Assembly: GCF_016865485.1 (NCBI RefSeq)
Contig: NZ_AP024452.1
Location: forward strand, 2,440,501-2,504,500
Length of the DNA: 64,000 nt
Reading direction: 5' to 3'
Source: Luteitalea sp. TBR-22
GTDB taxonomy: Bacteria > Acidobacteriota > Vicinamibacteria > Vicinamibacterales > Vicinamibacteraceae
This document shows positions 10,693-18,700 of this stretch, piece by piece; the stretch's first letter is position 1, and every line of letters begins with the position of its first letter. The notes below the pieces were generated by a model. The model was given only the letters and a program-made list of their open reading frames with translations, had not been told where the DNA came from and did not search any database. A program made the translations under genes and the position numbers.

Positions 10693-11130
10693 CTAGATCG
10701 TCGCGGTCTTCTCGACGACGAAGATGTTGTTCTCGGTCTCCTGGATCAGCACTTCCACCGTGTAGGTGATGCCGCGCCCCGGGAACTTGTCCTGGATGTG
10801 GGCGACGACGTGCTCCCAGACGTAGAGCGCCACGTTCTCCACGCTGGGACCCTTGCCCTTCAGCAGGACCACGCCCTCGGGCTCGAACAGCTCGGAGTTC
10901 AGGAACGTCGAGTCCTGCTCGGTCACGAGCATCTTGTGGTCGAGGAACCGCATCACGGCCTTCAGGTCGCCGAAGTCGAGCGCCATGTCGAGCTCGTCGC
11001 GCGGGAAGGCTTCGCACGACACCGTCACGGTGCCGCGCCACGTGTGGCCGTGGACCCACTTGCACTTGCCGGGGTAGCCGAGCTGCCGATGCCCGGTGTG
11101 GAAATGGGAGTGGACGATGATCTTTTCCAT
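10693..11130 (-). CDS. queD: 6-pyruvoyl-tetrahydropterin synthase / 6-carboxytetrahydropterin synthase family protein
   Basis: 145 aa. The zinc ligands and nucleophile of the family are all in place: His14, Cys23, His27 and His29 in HTGHRQLGYPGKCKWVHGH, then the DFGDLKAVM substrate-binding segment and a late Glu (QETENN). QueD converts dihydroneopterin triphosphate to 6-carboxytetrahydropterin in queuosine/7-deazaguanine synthesis. The gene stands alone here with no queC, queE or folE nearby, so a tetrahydropterin role is also possible. A TAGAAT hexamer lies about 35 nt upstream of the start. It converges on matC. Confidence 0.8.
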   Translation of the reverse strand: MEKIIVHSHFHTGHRQLGYPGKCKWVHGHTWRGTVTVSCEAFPRDELDMALDFGDLKAVMRFLDHKMLVTEQDSTFLNSELFEPEGVVLLKGKGPSVENVALYVWEHVVAHIQDKFPGRGITYTVEVLIQETENNIFVVEKTATI

Positions 11131-11174
11131 ACGAGGTGTGGGACGCCCGGCGGGAGCGGGGCGCTCCGTCCATT

Positions 11175-12869
11175 CTAGCGGCCGCGCGTCCAGCGGGCCG
11201 CATGCACCGTCAGCGCGCGTGCGTCGCCGGGGCGCGCGTTGACGGTGTCCATCACCAGCAGCAGCGCATGGAGGCGGTCGAGGGCCGGCGGGCCGGTGGC
11301 TGGGCGGATCGGCCGGAAGTCCTCCAGCGGCAGCCTGACGAGGCGCCTGGTGCTGTCCACGTAGGCCGAATGGCGCCACCGCAGGCCTTCGCCCGGACGC
11401 GGCTCCCGGAGTTGGACCGACAGCCGCATGGGGCCCGAGGCCGATACGTCGAGCTCGAGCACGGCACCGGACGGCGGCGGACTCGCCAGGTCGCCGACGA
11501 GCGCCGCGAACTGGCTGGTGCGTGCGCCTGGTGCCAACGCCAGTCGGGCCGCGACCACCGCGTCGGCAGCGCCTGCCACGACGTCGACGCGAGATGCCGC
11601 ATCGTGCTCGCCGTGCCAGCCCCGCAGGGCCACGGCCGTCCCTTCGCCTGCGGTGTCCCGGTCACCGGGGGGCACGCTCGGAGCGACCGGGAGGTTGTGC
11701 CCGCGTGCCGGGCTGATGGCCAGCGGCAGGGCAGGTCCCCCGCCCGACGGCGCGCGCCACAGTTGGGCGCGATAGATGCCGGGCGGGTCGTTGGCCCCCA
11801 GCGGCACGCCCTCCGCCGATGGCGCGACGTCTCGCCAGGGTGTGCCGTTGCGCGTCACGCGCACCACCGAGCCTGCCGGGCCGTTGTGCCGCACGAGGAG
11901 GCGGGCCGCGCCACGGGCATCCGGCCCAGGCAGGGCCGCATCAGCCGGCTCGAGCAGGTCGAGGGCGAGCCATGGGGCGTCGGCGAGGCCGAACACCGCG
12001 CTGTACGCCACACGGTGCCTGATGGCGTCGAGCACGACGCGGGCATCGCGCGACGCATCGCCCGTCGGGGCGCCGTCGAGCCACGGCACGACCAGGCCGA
12101 AGGTGCCGAAGCTGGCCACGTATCCGGGAAACCGCGCCAGCGTCCGGCCGTCGTCCATCGGGTCGGCCTCGCGCTTCCAGCCGATGCGGGCGTGCGCATC
12201 GACGGCGGCGAGCGCAAGCTGTGGCGGCCGCGACGGTCGATCGCGGTCGGCCAGCAGGGCGGTGGGGTAGTGCGCCAGGCCGACGAGCGCCACTGCGCCG
12301 TTGAAGGGGTACACCGCCAGGCGCCCGAGCAGCGACGTCGTCGGCGCCGAGCGCCAGGTGCTGTCGGCGTTGATCCACTCGAACCCGTCGCCATCCACTG
12401 ACGGGTCATGCCAGGCGAGCGCCGGGCGCGGCGAGTCGGGGTGCGCGAGGATGCCCAGTCCACCGAGTCGACGCACGTCCTCGGCCACGGCGCGCCCCTC
12501 GCCCGCCAGCGGGTAGGGGGCACGCGGCAGGTCGAGTGCGACGTAGTGCCCGTCGTCGGTGCTGATCTCGACGCCGTCGATGAGGAGCACGCCCTCCACG
12601 ACCCGCGGCGGGTCGGGAAGGCGCGTTGCGTCGCCGTGGTCGGTGAGGATCACGAAGTCGAGGCCAGCCCGCGCCGCCGCCGTCGCGATCGCGTCGGGCG
12701 AGCCGCTGCCGTCGGAGCGCGTGCTGTGGACGTGGTACGCGCCGCGCCAGAGCCTCGGCTGGCCCGGCACGGGCGTGAGGACGAGGGGCTCCGGGGTGAG
12801 GAGCCAGAGCAGGCACGCGGCGGCTGCCATCAGCCCCAGTCCCACGAGTCCCGCGCGACGCGCCGTCAC
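11175..12869 (-). CDS. Membrane-anchored PHP-domain (CehA/McbA-type) phosphoesterase
   Basis: 564 aa from a GTG at 12869. This start is preferred because a TATGCT hexamer sits exactly six bases upstream (leaderless) and because the longer frame runs through a 7-bp repeat array. A single N-terminal transmembrane helix (LVGLGLMAAAACLLWLL) anchors a PHP domain with HVHSTRSDGSG, LTDHGD and LAHPDSP metal motifs. The C-terminal half is beta-rich and may bind carbohydrate or ligand. CehA-type PHP enzymes hydrolyse phosphoesters or carbamates; the substrate here is unknown. It is divergent from the sialidase-fold gene. Confidence 0.75.
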   Translation of the reverse strand: MTARRAGLVGLGLMAAAACLLWLLTPEPLVLTPVPGQPRLWRGAYHVHSTRSDGSGSPDAIATAAARAGLDFVILTDHGDATRLPDPPRVVEGVLLIDGVEISTDDGHYVALDLPRAPYPLAGEGRAVAEDVRRLGGLGILAHPDSPRPALAWHDPSVDGDGFEWINADSTWRSAPTTSLLGRLAVYPFNGAVALVGLAHYPTALLADRDRPSRPPQLALAAVDAHARIGWKREADPMDDGRTLARFPGYVASFGTFGLVVPWLDGAPTGDASRDARVVLDAIRHRVAYSAVFGLADAPWLALDLLEPADAALPGPDARGAARLLVRHNGPAGSVVRVTRNGTPWRDVAPSAEGVPLGANDPPGIYRAQLWRAPSGGGPALPLAISPARGHNLPVAPSVPPGDRDTAGEGTAVALRGWHGEHDAASRVDVVAGAADAVVAARLALAPGARTSQFAALVGDLASPPPSGAVLELDVSASGPMRLSVQLREPRPGEGLRWRHSAYVDSTRRLVRLPLEDFRPIRPATGPPALDRLHALLLVMDTVNARPGDARALTVHAARWTRGR

Positions 12870-12875
12870 GGGGGC

Positions 12876-12881
12876 AGCATA
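12876..12881 (-). promoter_or_regulatory. -10 hexamer of PHP gene (leaderless)
   Basis: TATGCT on the minus strand, 6 nt before the GTG start. It overlaps the edge of the repeat array at 12889. Confidence 0.45.
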
Positions 12882-12888
12882 CAAGACA

Positions 12889-13018
12889 GGGCACCGGGCA
12901 CCGGGCGCCGGGCACCGAAGCTCCGGTCGCACGGGCGGCGGGCACCGGTCGTCCGGGCGGCGGTCACCGGACGCTGGCCACCGGGCACCGGTCGTGGGCA
13001 CCGGACGTCGGACGCCGG
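12889..13018. repeat. 7-bp repeat array, unit GGGCACC and variants
   Basis: Begins GGGCACC, GGGCACC, GGGCGCC, GGGCACC and continues with degenerate units (GGTCGTC, GGACGCT, GGCCACC, GGGCACC, GGACGTC), with occasional phase slips, to about 13018. It fills most of the gap between the divergent PHP and sialidase-fold genes. Confidence 0.7.
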
Positions 13019-13038
13019 GGACATCAACAGCCGCGTAG

Positions 13039-13058
13039 CCGTCGGCCTTGGCCGACGG
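13039..13058. repeat. 20-bp perfect palindrome
   Basis: CCGTCGGCC-TT-GGCCGACGG, preceded by GTAG. The same core occurs at 3411-3428, and a variant occurs at 15350-15369. It may be a REP-like element or a terminator stem. Confidence 0.6.
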
Positions 13059-13089
13059 GCGCGCGCCGGTTCCACCCGGGCGACTCGGC

Positions 13090-13095
13090 TATCCT
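13090..13095 (+). promoter_or_regulatory. -10 hexamer of sialidase-fold gene (leaderless)
   Basis: TATCCT, 6 nt before the GTG at 13102; no ribosome-binding site. Confidence 0.45.
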
Positions 13096-13101
13096 GCGCC
13101 G

Positions 13102-14457
13102 GTGCGGCTCGTCGTCCACTCCCTCACTCTCGCCACGCTCGCCGCGCTGACGCTGGTCGTCGGCGAGGCGCAGGGTCCGGCGGTGCGCGTCGTGCGCGTC
13201 ACCGGGCCCGATGCCCCGAACACCGCGGAGGTCTCGGTGGCCATCGACCCCACCAACCGCGACCACATCGTCGTGTCGGCGTACCAGGTCAATAGACCCG
13301 GCGGGACCCGCGTGCGCAACGTGCTTTTCGAGTCGCGCGATGGCGGGAGCACGTGGCGCGAGGAACTGGCGGCCAATCCGGAGCGCCGCGCGACGCAGGG
13401 CGACGACGCGGTGACGTTCGGGCCGGACGGTACGCTGTATCACTCCTACATCGCGTTCGACGGGCTGCGGGTGGCCCGGCCGACGCTGGCCCGCAACGGC
13501 ATCTTCGTCCGCCGTCGTGATGCGGCGACGGGCGGATGGGATGCGCCCATCGCGGTCATCGATCACCGCAACACCGTCGCGCCGTTCGAGGACAAGCCGT
13601 GGCCCGGGGTCGATCGCGGGGCCCGCTCGCCTCGGCGGGGCAGCGTGTACGTCGCGTGGACGCGGTTCGACGAGTACAACACCACGAGGGCCGACTGCCG
13701 CAGCGAGATCCATTTCTCGCGCTCCACCGATGGCGGGCGTTCGTTCGCGGTGCCGCTACGCATCTCCGACCGGCAGGGCACCTGCCTCGACGACGATGAC
13801 ACGGTCGAGGGGGCGGTACCGGCGGCAGGACCGGACGGCGAGGTGTACGTGGCCTGGTCGGGGCCGGCAGGCCTGGTGATCGACAGGTCCGACGACGGCG
13901 GCGTGACGTTCGGCGAGGAGCGCCTCGTGTCGGCCATCCCGGGCGGGTGGGACATCGACATCCCGGCGCTGTCGCGCAGCAACGGCATGCCCGTGACGGT
14001 GGTGGACGGCTCGGACGGCCCGCGTCGTGGCACGGTGTACGTCGCGTGGGTCGACGCGCGCCATGGTGACCCGGACGTGTTCGTCTCGTCGTCTTCGGAC
14101 AAGGGCCACACGTGGACCACGCCGGTGCGCGTGAATGCCGACGCGCAGGGCAACGGCGTGCCGCAGTTCTTCGTGTGGCTGGCGCTCGACGCCTCGACGG
14201 GCGACCTTCACGTGGTCTACCACGAACGGGTCGGGCCGACGGGCACCGAGACGCGCGTCGTGCTGGCGCGCAGCGCCGATGGCGGCCGCACCTGGACGTC
14301 GGGGCCGGTGCCGCTTGCGCCCTTCACGACGACGGCCGATGCGGCGTTCGGCGACTACAACGGCATCGACGCATCGCAGGGACGCGTGGTGGCGGTGTTC
14401 CCGCACTTCGTCGGCGAGAAGAAGGTGGGGATTTCGGTGGCGATTGCTGACCGCTGA
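13102..14457 (+). CDS. Secreted Asp-box (BNR) sialidase-fold protein
   Basis: 451 aa from a GTG placed six bases after a TATCCT hexamer; it opens into a short signal peptide (VRLVVHSLTLATLAALTLVV). Five Asp-box motifs (SxDxGxTW type) are visible: SRDGGSTW, STDGGRSF, SDDGGVTF, SSSDKGHTW and SADGGRTW. They mark the blades of a six-bladed beta-propeller. The fold is shared by sialidases and many non-enzymatic exported proteins; the sialidase arginine triad cannot be assigned, so enzymatic activity is uncertain. The last residues (Ala-Asp-Arg) and the stop codon are encoded by the first units of a GCTGACC repeat array. Confidence 0.75.
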   Translation: MRLVVHSLTLATLAALTLVVGEAQGPAVRVVRVTGPDAPNTAEVSVAIDPTNRDHIVVSAYQVNRPGGTRVRNVLFESRDGGSTWREELAANPERRATQGDDAVTFGPDGTLYHSYIAFDGLRVARPTLARNGIFVRRRDAATGGWDAPIAVIDHRNTVAPFEDKPWPGVDRGARSPRRGSVYVAWTRFDEYNTTRADCRSEIHFSRSTDGGRSFAVPLRISDRQGTCLDDDDTVEGAVPAAGPDGEVYVAWSGPAGLVIDRSDDGGVTFGEERLVSAIPGGWDIDIPALSRSNGMPVTVVDGSDGPRRGTVYVAWVDARHGDPDVFVSSSSDKGHTWTTPVRVNADAQGNGVPQFFVWLALDASTGDLHVVYHERVGPTGTETRVVLARSADGGRTWTSGPVPLAPFTTTADAAFGDYNGIDASQGRVVAVFPHFVGEKKVGISVAIADR

Positions 14458-14545
14458 CCGCTGAACGCTGACCGCCGAACCAAGGCTCAAGGCGTCAGGC
14501 TCAAGGCTCAGAACCCATTGAGCGTGATCTCTGAGCCCTGAGCCC
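14447..14545. repeat. 7-bp repeat arrays, units GCTGACC, CAAGGCT and CTGAGCC
   Basis: Ten consecutive heptads from 14447: GCTGACC x2, GCTGAAC, GCTGACC, GCCGAAC, CAAGGCT, CAAGGCG, TCAGGCT, CAAGGCT, CAGAACC. A second block, CTGAGCC x2, lies at 14532-14545. The stop codon of the upstream gene lies inside the first block. Confidence 0.75.
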
Positions 14546-14561
14546 GAGCCGGACGGCCTGG

Positions 14562-15299
14562 CTAGCGTTTCTTTCTCGCGGTGCCCTTGGCGGCGGCTCG
14601 AGTCTTGTCCCCGGGCAGCGGCTCGATCGTGTCGAGCTTGCGCAGCACCTCGGCCAGCGTTTCGAGTGACGCGTCACCCGTGTTGCCGCGGTTGCTGAGC
14701 CATACGTCGGGCGCGTCCTGCGCGAGGATCTCGCGGAACGATCCGCCGCTCTTCACGCTCTTCGGGGCGAACTCGGTGATGTCGACCTGGCCGGCCCACT
14801 CGTCCTTGTGCTTGATGAGCAGCCAGGACCGCCCGTCGTCCTTGGCGGCCTTCCGCTCGCCCCATCCCCGGGTTCGTACCAGGACCCACGACCCCTTCAA
14901 CTTGTAGCCATTCAGCTTCATCTTGAGGTCGCCCTTCTTCAGGGCGGCGTCCACGTCGTCGGTCTCGGGCTCCCACGTGCCGACGTCCCAGAGCATGACG
15001 ACGCCGGCGCCGTAGCCCTCGGGGATCACGCCCTCGAACTCGCCGTACTCCAGCGGGTGGTCCTCGACGTGCATCGCCAGCCGCTTGGTCGCGGGATCGA
15101 GCGAGGGGCCCTTGGGCACGGCCCACGACAGCAGGACGCCCTCGTGCTCGATGCGGAAGTCGTAGTGCAGCGCCGTGGCGAGGTGCTTCTGCACGCAGAA
15201 GAACCGGGCGGGCACGTCCCGGGCCGAGGCGCCCGTATCGCCTGCCGGCTCGGGCGTCTTCGTGAAGTCGCGCTTGCGCCGATATTCCTCGAGGGCCAT
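14562..15299 (-). CDS. Stand-alone DNA ligase D-type 3'-phosphoesterase domain protein
   Basis: 245 aa. The segments FCVQKHLATALHYDFRIEH, LSWAVPKGPS, HVEDHPLEYGEFEGVIPEG and GAGVVMLWDVGTWEP match the LigD 3'-phosphoesterase (PE) domain, including its catalytic His and Asp residues. PE domains remove 3'-phosphates and 3'-ribonucleotides from DNA ends during non-homologous end joining. No ligase, polymerase or Ku gene is adjacent, so the module is detached here. The C-terminal tail is basic (KTRAAAKGTARKKR). The ATG at 15299 is chosen over an upstream TTG because a TAGGCT hexamer lies five bases before it. Confidence 0.85.
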   Translation of the reverse strand: MALEEYRRKRDFTKTPEPAGDTGASARDVPARFFCVQKHLATALHYDFRIEHEGVLLSWAVPKGPSLDPATKRLAMHVEDHPLEYGEFEGVIPEGYGAGVVMLWDVGTWEPETDDVDAALKKGDLKMKLNGYKLKGSWVLVRTRGWGERKAAKDDGRSWLLIKHKDEWAGQVDITEFAPKSVKSGGSFREILAQDAPDVWLSNRGNTGDASLETLAEVLRKLDTIEPLPGDKTRAAAKGTARKKR

Positions 15300-15304
15300 G
15301 GGCA

Positions 15305-15310
15305 AGCCTA
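15305..15310 (-). promoter_or_regulatory. -10 hexamer of LigD-PE gene (leaderless)
   Basis: TAGGCT on the minus strand, 5 nt before the ATG. Confidence 0.4.
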
Positions 15311-15349
15311 CCGCGAGAGGTGCGAGGCCGCCTCAGCGGCATTGGCTGC

Positions 15350-15369
15350 CCGTCGCCCAGGGGCGACGG
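15350..15369. repeat. Palindrome CCGTCGCC-cagg-GGCGACGG
   Basis: Variant of the palindrome family at 3411 and 13039, flanked by CTAC. It lies directly before the heptad array upstream of pgi. Confidence 0.55.
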
Positions 15370-15376
15370 CTACGCC

Positions 15377-15439
15377 CGGTGCCCGATGTCCGGCGCGCTG
15401 CGCCCGGCGCCCGGTGCCCGGTGCCCGGTGCCCGAGGTC
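15377..15439. repeat. 7-bp repeat array, unit CGGTGCC
   Basis: Nine contiguous in-phase heptads: CGGTGCC, CGATGTC, CGGCGCG, CTGCGCC, CGGCGCC, CGGTGCC x3, CGAGGTC. The array ends about 15 bp before the pgi -10 element. Confidence 0.8.
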
Positions 15440-15454
15440 CCGTCCGGGCCGGAT

Positions 15455-15460
15455 TACACT
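15455..15460 (+). promoter_or_regulatory. -10 hexamer of pgi-zwf-pgl operon (leaderless)
   Basis: TACACT within GGATTACACT, 7 nt before the GTG start. The same ten bases precede the epimerase gene at 33339 on the other strand. Confidence 0.5.
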
Positions 15461-15467
15461 GGTCGCC

Positions 15468-17177
15468 GTGACTGCCACCCCGCTTACCCTGCAGCCCGGC
15501 TCGCTGGCCGAGGCGATTGCCCGCACGCTCGCACTCTGGACGGCCGAGCGTCGCGTGGCCCGGCTCTGGACCAAGGACGCGTCGCTCTGGACCAACAGCG
15601 GCGAGGAGAAGTGGCTGGGCTGGCTCGACGTCATCGAGCAGCAGCGCAAGGAGCTGCCGGCGCGCGCCGCGCTGGCGCAGGCCATCCGCGACGAGGGCTT
15701 CACCGACGTGCTCCTGCTCGGCATGGGCGGATCGAGCCTGGGCCCTGAGGTGGTGTCGCGCGTGATCGGCGGGGCGCCGGGGGCGCCGCGACTGCACGTG
15801 CTCGACTCGACCGACCCGGCCCAGGTGAAGCGCTTCGACGAGGCCGTCGACCTCAGCACGACGCTCGTGCTGGTGGCCAGCAAGTCGGGCAGCACGCTCG
15901 AGCCCAACGTGTTCCTCGCGTACTTCTTCCACCGCCTGGTGCAGGTGGTCGGCGCCGAGGCGGCCGGCCGTCACGTGGTGGCGATCACCGATCCGGGATC
16001 GCAGATGCAGAAAGTGGCCGAGCGCGACGGGTTCCGGGCCATCGCGTTCGGCGAGCCGACGGTGGGCGGCCGCTTCTCGGTGCTGTCGGCGTTCGGCACG
16101 GTGCCGGCGGCGCTCGGTGGGGTCGACGTGGCGCGGCTGCTCGGCGAGGCCGCGCAGATGGCCGATGCGTGCCGTCGCGAGGATGCCGCCAACAACCCGG
16201 GCGTCGCCCTCGGCATCGTCATCGGCGAGGCCGCCCTCGCGGGCCGCGACAAGCTGACGATCATCGCCTCGCCCGACATCGCCCCGCTCGGTGCGTGGCT
16301 CGAGCAACTGGTGGCCGAGTCCACTGGCAAGAACGGCACGGCGGTCATCCCGGTCGACCTCGAGCCCGAGGGCGACGCCTCGACGTACGGCGCCGACCGG
16401 CTGTTCGTCTACGTGCGCCTCGCCTCGGCGCCCGAGGCTGCGCAGGACGCGTTCGTCGAGCAACTCAACCGCGCCGGCCAGCCGGTCGTGCAGATCGACG
16501 TGCGCGACGCGTACGCGCTCGGCCAGGAGTTCTTCCGTTGGGAGATCGCGACGGCCGTGGCCGGCTCGGTCCTCGGCATCAACCCGTTCGACCAGCCCGA
16601 CGTCGAGGCGAGCAAGATCAAGACGCGAGCGCTGACCGACGCGTTCGAGAAGGAGGGGGCGCTGCCCGCCGAGGCGCCGGTGGTGCTCGACGCCGACCTC
16701 GCGATCTTCGCCGACGAGGCCAACGTCCGCGCCCTCGGCCCGGTGGCGACGCCCGGCGAAGCCATCGCTGCGCACCTGAAGCGGATCGGCGGCGGCGACT
16801 ACGTGGCCCTGCTCGCCTACATCGACATGACCACCGACAACGTCGCGGCGCTCCAGGAGATTCGCGCGGTGATACGTGCGCAGTCGGGCGCGGCCACCTG
16901 CCTCGGCTTCGGGCCGCGCTTCCTGCATTCGACCGGACAGGCGTACAAGGGCGGCCCCAACTCCGGCGTGTTCCTGCAGATCACCTGCGACGACGCGCAG
17001 GATCTCGAGGTGCCCGGGCGTGACTTCACGTTCGGCGTGGTCAAGGCGGCGCAGGCGCGCGGCGACTTCGGCGTCCTCGAGGAACGGGGGAGGCGCGCCC
17101 TGCGCGTGCACCTGGGCCCCGACGTGTTCGCCGGCCTGCAGGCGCTGCGGCAGGCGGTGGAGGCGACGTACCAGTGA
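15468..17177 (+). CDS. pgi: Glucose-6-phosphate isomerase (transaldolase-fusion-type PGI)
   Basis: 569 aa from a GTG seven bases after a TACACT hexamer. It has two SIS domains: LLLGMGGSSLGPEV and the phosphate loop ASKSGSTLEPN in the first, ELVAEST/KNGTAVIP in the second. The C-terminal HSTGQAYKGGPNSGVF segment is characteristic of the PGI half of bifunctional transaldolase/PGI proteins rather than classic E. coli-type PGI. No transaldolase domain is fused here. The enzyme interconverts glucose-6-P and fructose-6-P in the cytoplasm. The stop overlaps the GTG of zwf by four bases, so the three genes form a coupled sugar-phosphate operon. Confidence 0.88.
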   Translation: MTATPLTLQPGSLAEAIARTLALWTAERRVARLWTKDASLWTNSGEEKWLGWLDVIEQQRKELPARAALAQAIRDEGFTDVLLLGMGGSSLGPEVVSRVIGGAPGAPRLHVLDSTDPAQVKRFDEAVDLSTTLVLVASKSGSTLEPNVFLAYFFHRLVQVVGAEAAGRHVVAITDPGSQMQKVAERDGFRAIAFGEPTVGGRFSVLSAFGTVPAALGGVDVARLLGEAAQMADACRREDAANNPGVALGIVIGEAALAGRDKLTIIASPDIAPLGAWLEQLVAESTGKNGTAVIPVDLEPEGDASTYGADRLFVYVRLASAPEAAQDAFVEQLNRAGQPVVQIDVRDAYALGQEFFRWEIATAVAGSVLGINPFDQPDVEASKIKTRALTDAFEKEGALPAEAPVVLDADLAIFADEANVRALGPVATPGEAIAAHLKRIGGGDYVALLAYIDMTTDNVAALQEIRAVIRAQSGAATCLGFGPRFLHSTGQAYKGGPNSGVFLQITCDDAQDLEVPGRDFTFGVVKAAQARGDFGVLEERGRRALRVHLGPDVFAGLQALRQAVEATYQ

Positions 17178-18700
17178 GCACACCGACGACCGGCCCGTCG
17201 CGTCGCGCACCCATCACGCCGGCCGACCCGGCCGTCTTCGTCGGGTTCGGCGCCTCCGGCGACCTCACGCGCCGGAAGCTGGTACCGGCGCTGATCAACC
17301 TGCGGCGGGCCGACGCCCTGCCCGCCGGGTTCGCCTTCCTCGCGGTGATCCGCCAGGCCGACGTGGGTGGCACGCTCGCCGAGGACGTGTTGCGGACCGC
17401 CGACGAGCACCTCGACACGCCGCTCACCGATGAAGAACGTGGCTGGTTCCTCGGGCGCATCGGCGTGGTCGTCGGCGACGTCGAGCAGCCGGCGCTCTAC
17501 GCCGACATCGCCGCCCGCCTGGCGGAACTGCAGGCCGAGCACGGCACGGGCGGCAATGCGTTGTTCTACCTGGCGACGCCGCCGCAGTTGTTCGCGCCGA
17601 TCGCCGCCGGACTCGGCCAGGCCGGGTTGCTCGACGAGGCCGCCGCCGGCGGCTGGCGGCGCGTGATCGTGGAGAAGCCGTTCGGCAGCGACCTGGCGTC
17701 GGCGCAGGCGCTCAACCGGGCGCTGGCCGCCGTGCTGAACGAGCGGCAGATCTACCGAATCGATCACTACCTCGGCAAGGAGACCGTGCAGAACCTGATG
17801 ATCTTCAGGTTCGCCAACAGCATCTTCGAGCCGATCTGGAACCGCCGGTACGTCGATCACGTGCAGATCACCGTCGCCGAGTCGGACGGCATCGGATCGC
17901 GCGGCGGCTACTACGACGCGGCCGGCGCGCTGCGCGACATGGTGCAGAACCACCTGTTCATGCTGCTGGCCCTCACCGCGATGGAGCCGCCCATCTCCTT
18001 CGACGCCGATGCCGTGCGTGACGAGCGACTCAAGGTGCTGCAGGCCATCGCGCCGTTCACCAGGGCGATGGTGCAGCGCGACGTGGTGCGGGCGCAGTAC
18101 GCCAGCGGTCGCGTCAAGGACGTCCCGGTCAAGGGCTACCCACAGGAGGACCGGGTGGCGGCCGGGTCGACCACCGAGACCTTCGTGGCCCTGCGCCTGC
18201 AGATCGAGAACTGGCGCTGGGCCGGCGTGCCGTTCTACCTCCGCACCGGCAAGCGGCTGGCGCGCCGCGTGTCGGAGATCGCCGTCCACTTCCGGCAGCC
18301 GCCGTTCATGATGTTCCGCGACACGGGGGTCCGCAGCCTGAACTGCAACGTGCTGGTGATCCGCGTCCAGCCGGAGGAGGGCATCACGCTCCACGTCGAT
18401 GCCAAGGTCCCCGGCCAGGCCCTGGACCTCGAGACCGTCGCGATGGACTTCAAGTACGACGATGCCTTCGCGCAGACGCCGTCGACCGGCTACGAGACGC
18501 TGCTGTACGACGCGCTCACCGGCGACCAGACGCTGTTCCACCGCGCCGACAGCACCGAGGTCGGCTGGCAGGTGGTGATGCCCATTCTCGAAGCGTGGCA
18601 GTCGCAGCCGGCGCCGCCCTGCTACGAGTCGGGGAGCTGGGGGCCCGAGGAGTCCCACGAACTGCTGGAGCGCGACGGCCGCGAGTGGCGCCGCCCGTGA
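17174..18700 (+). CDS. zwf: Glucose-6-phosphate 1-dehydrogenase
   Basis: 508 aa. The dinucleotide-binding motif GFGASGDLTRRKLVPAL is near residue 20 and the active-site signature RIDHYLGKETVQN near residue 195, both in the positions usual for G6PDH. It oxidises glucose-6-phosphate to 6-phosphogluconolactone with NAD(P)+. It starts at a GTG overlapping the pgi stop (GTGA) and ends with another GTGA overlap onto pgl, a textbook translational coupling. The first eight or so residues (Ser/Thr/Pro-rich) are non-conserved. Confidence 0.95.
   Translation: MSTPTTGPSRRAPITPADPAVFVGFGASGDLTRRKLVPALINLRRADALPAGFAFLAVIRQADVGGTLAEDVLRTADEHLDTPLTDEERGWFLGRIGVVVGDVEQPALYADIAARLAELQAEHGTGGNALFYLATPPQLFAPIAAGLGQAGLLDEAAAGGWRRVIVEKPFGSDLASAQALNRALAAVLNERQIYRIDHYLGKETVQNLMIFRFANSIFEPIWNRRYVDHVQITVAESDGIGSRGGYYDAAGALRDMVQNHLFMLLALTAMEPPISFDADAVRDERLKVLQAIAPFTRAMVQRDVVRAQYASGRVKDVPVKGYPQEDRVAAGSTTETFVALRLQIENWRWAGVPFYLRTGKRLARRVSEIAVHFRQPPFMMFRDTGVRSLNCNVLVIRVQPEEGITLHVDAKVPGQALDLETVAMDFKYDDAFAQTPSTGYETLLYDALTGDQTLFHRADSTEVGWQVVMPILEAWQSQPAPPCYESGSWGPEESHELLERDGREWRRP

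Noticed and set aside
12870-13001. Upstream extension of the PHP gene to an ATG-type start at 13001
   Set aside because: The added residues are encoded by the GGGCACC heptad array; the GTG at 12869 has a promoter and opens into a membrane anchor.
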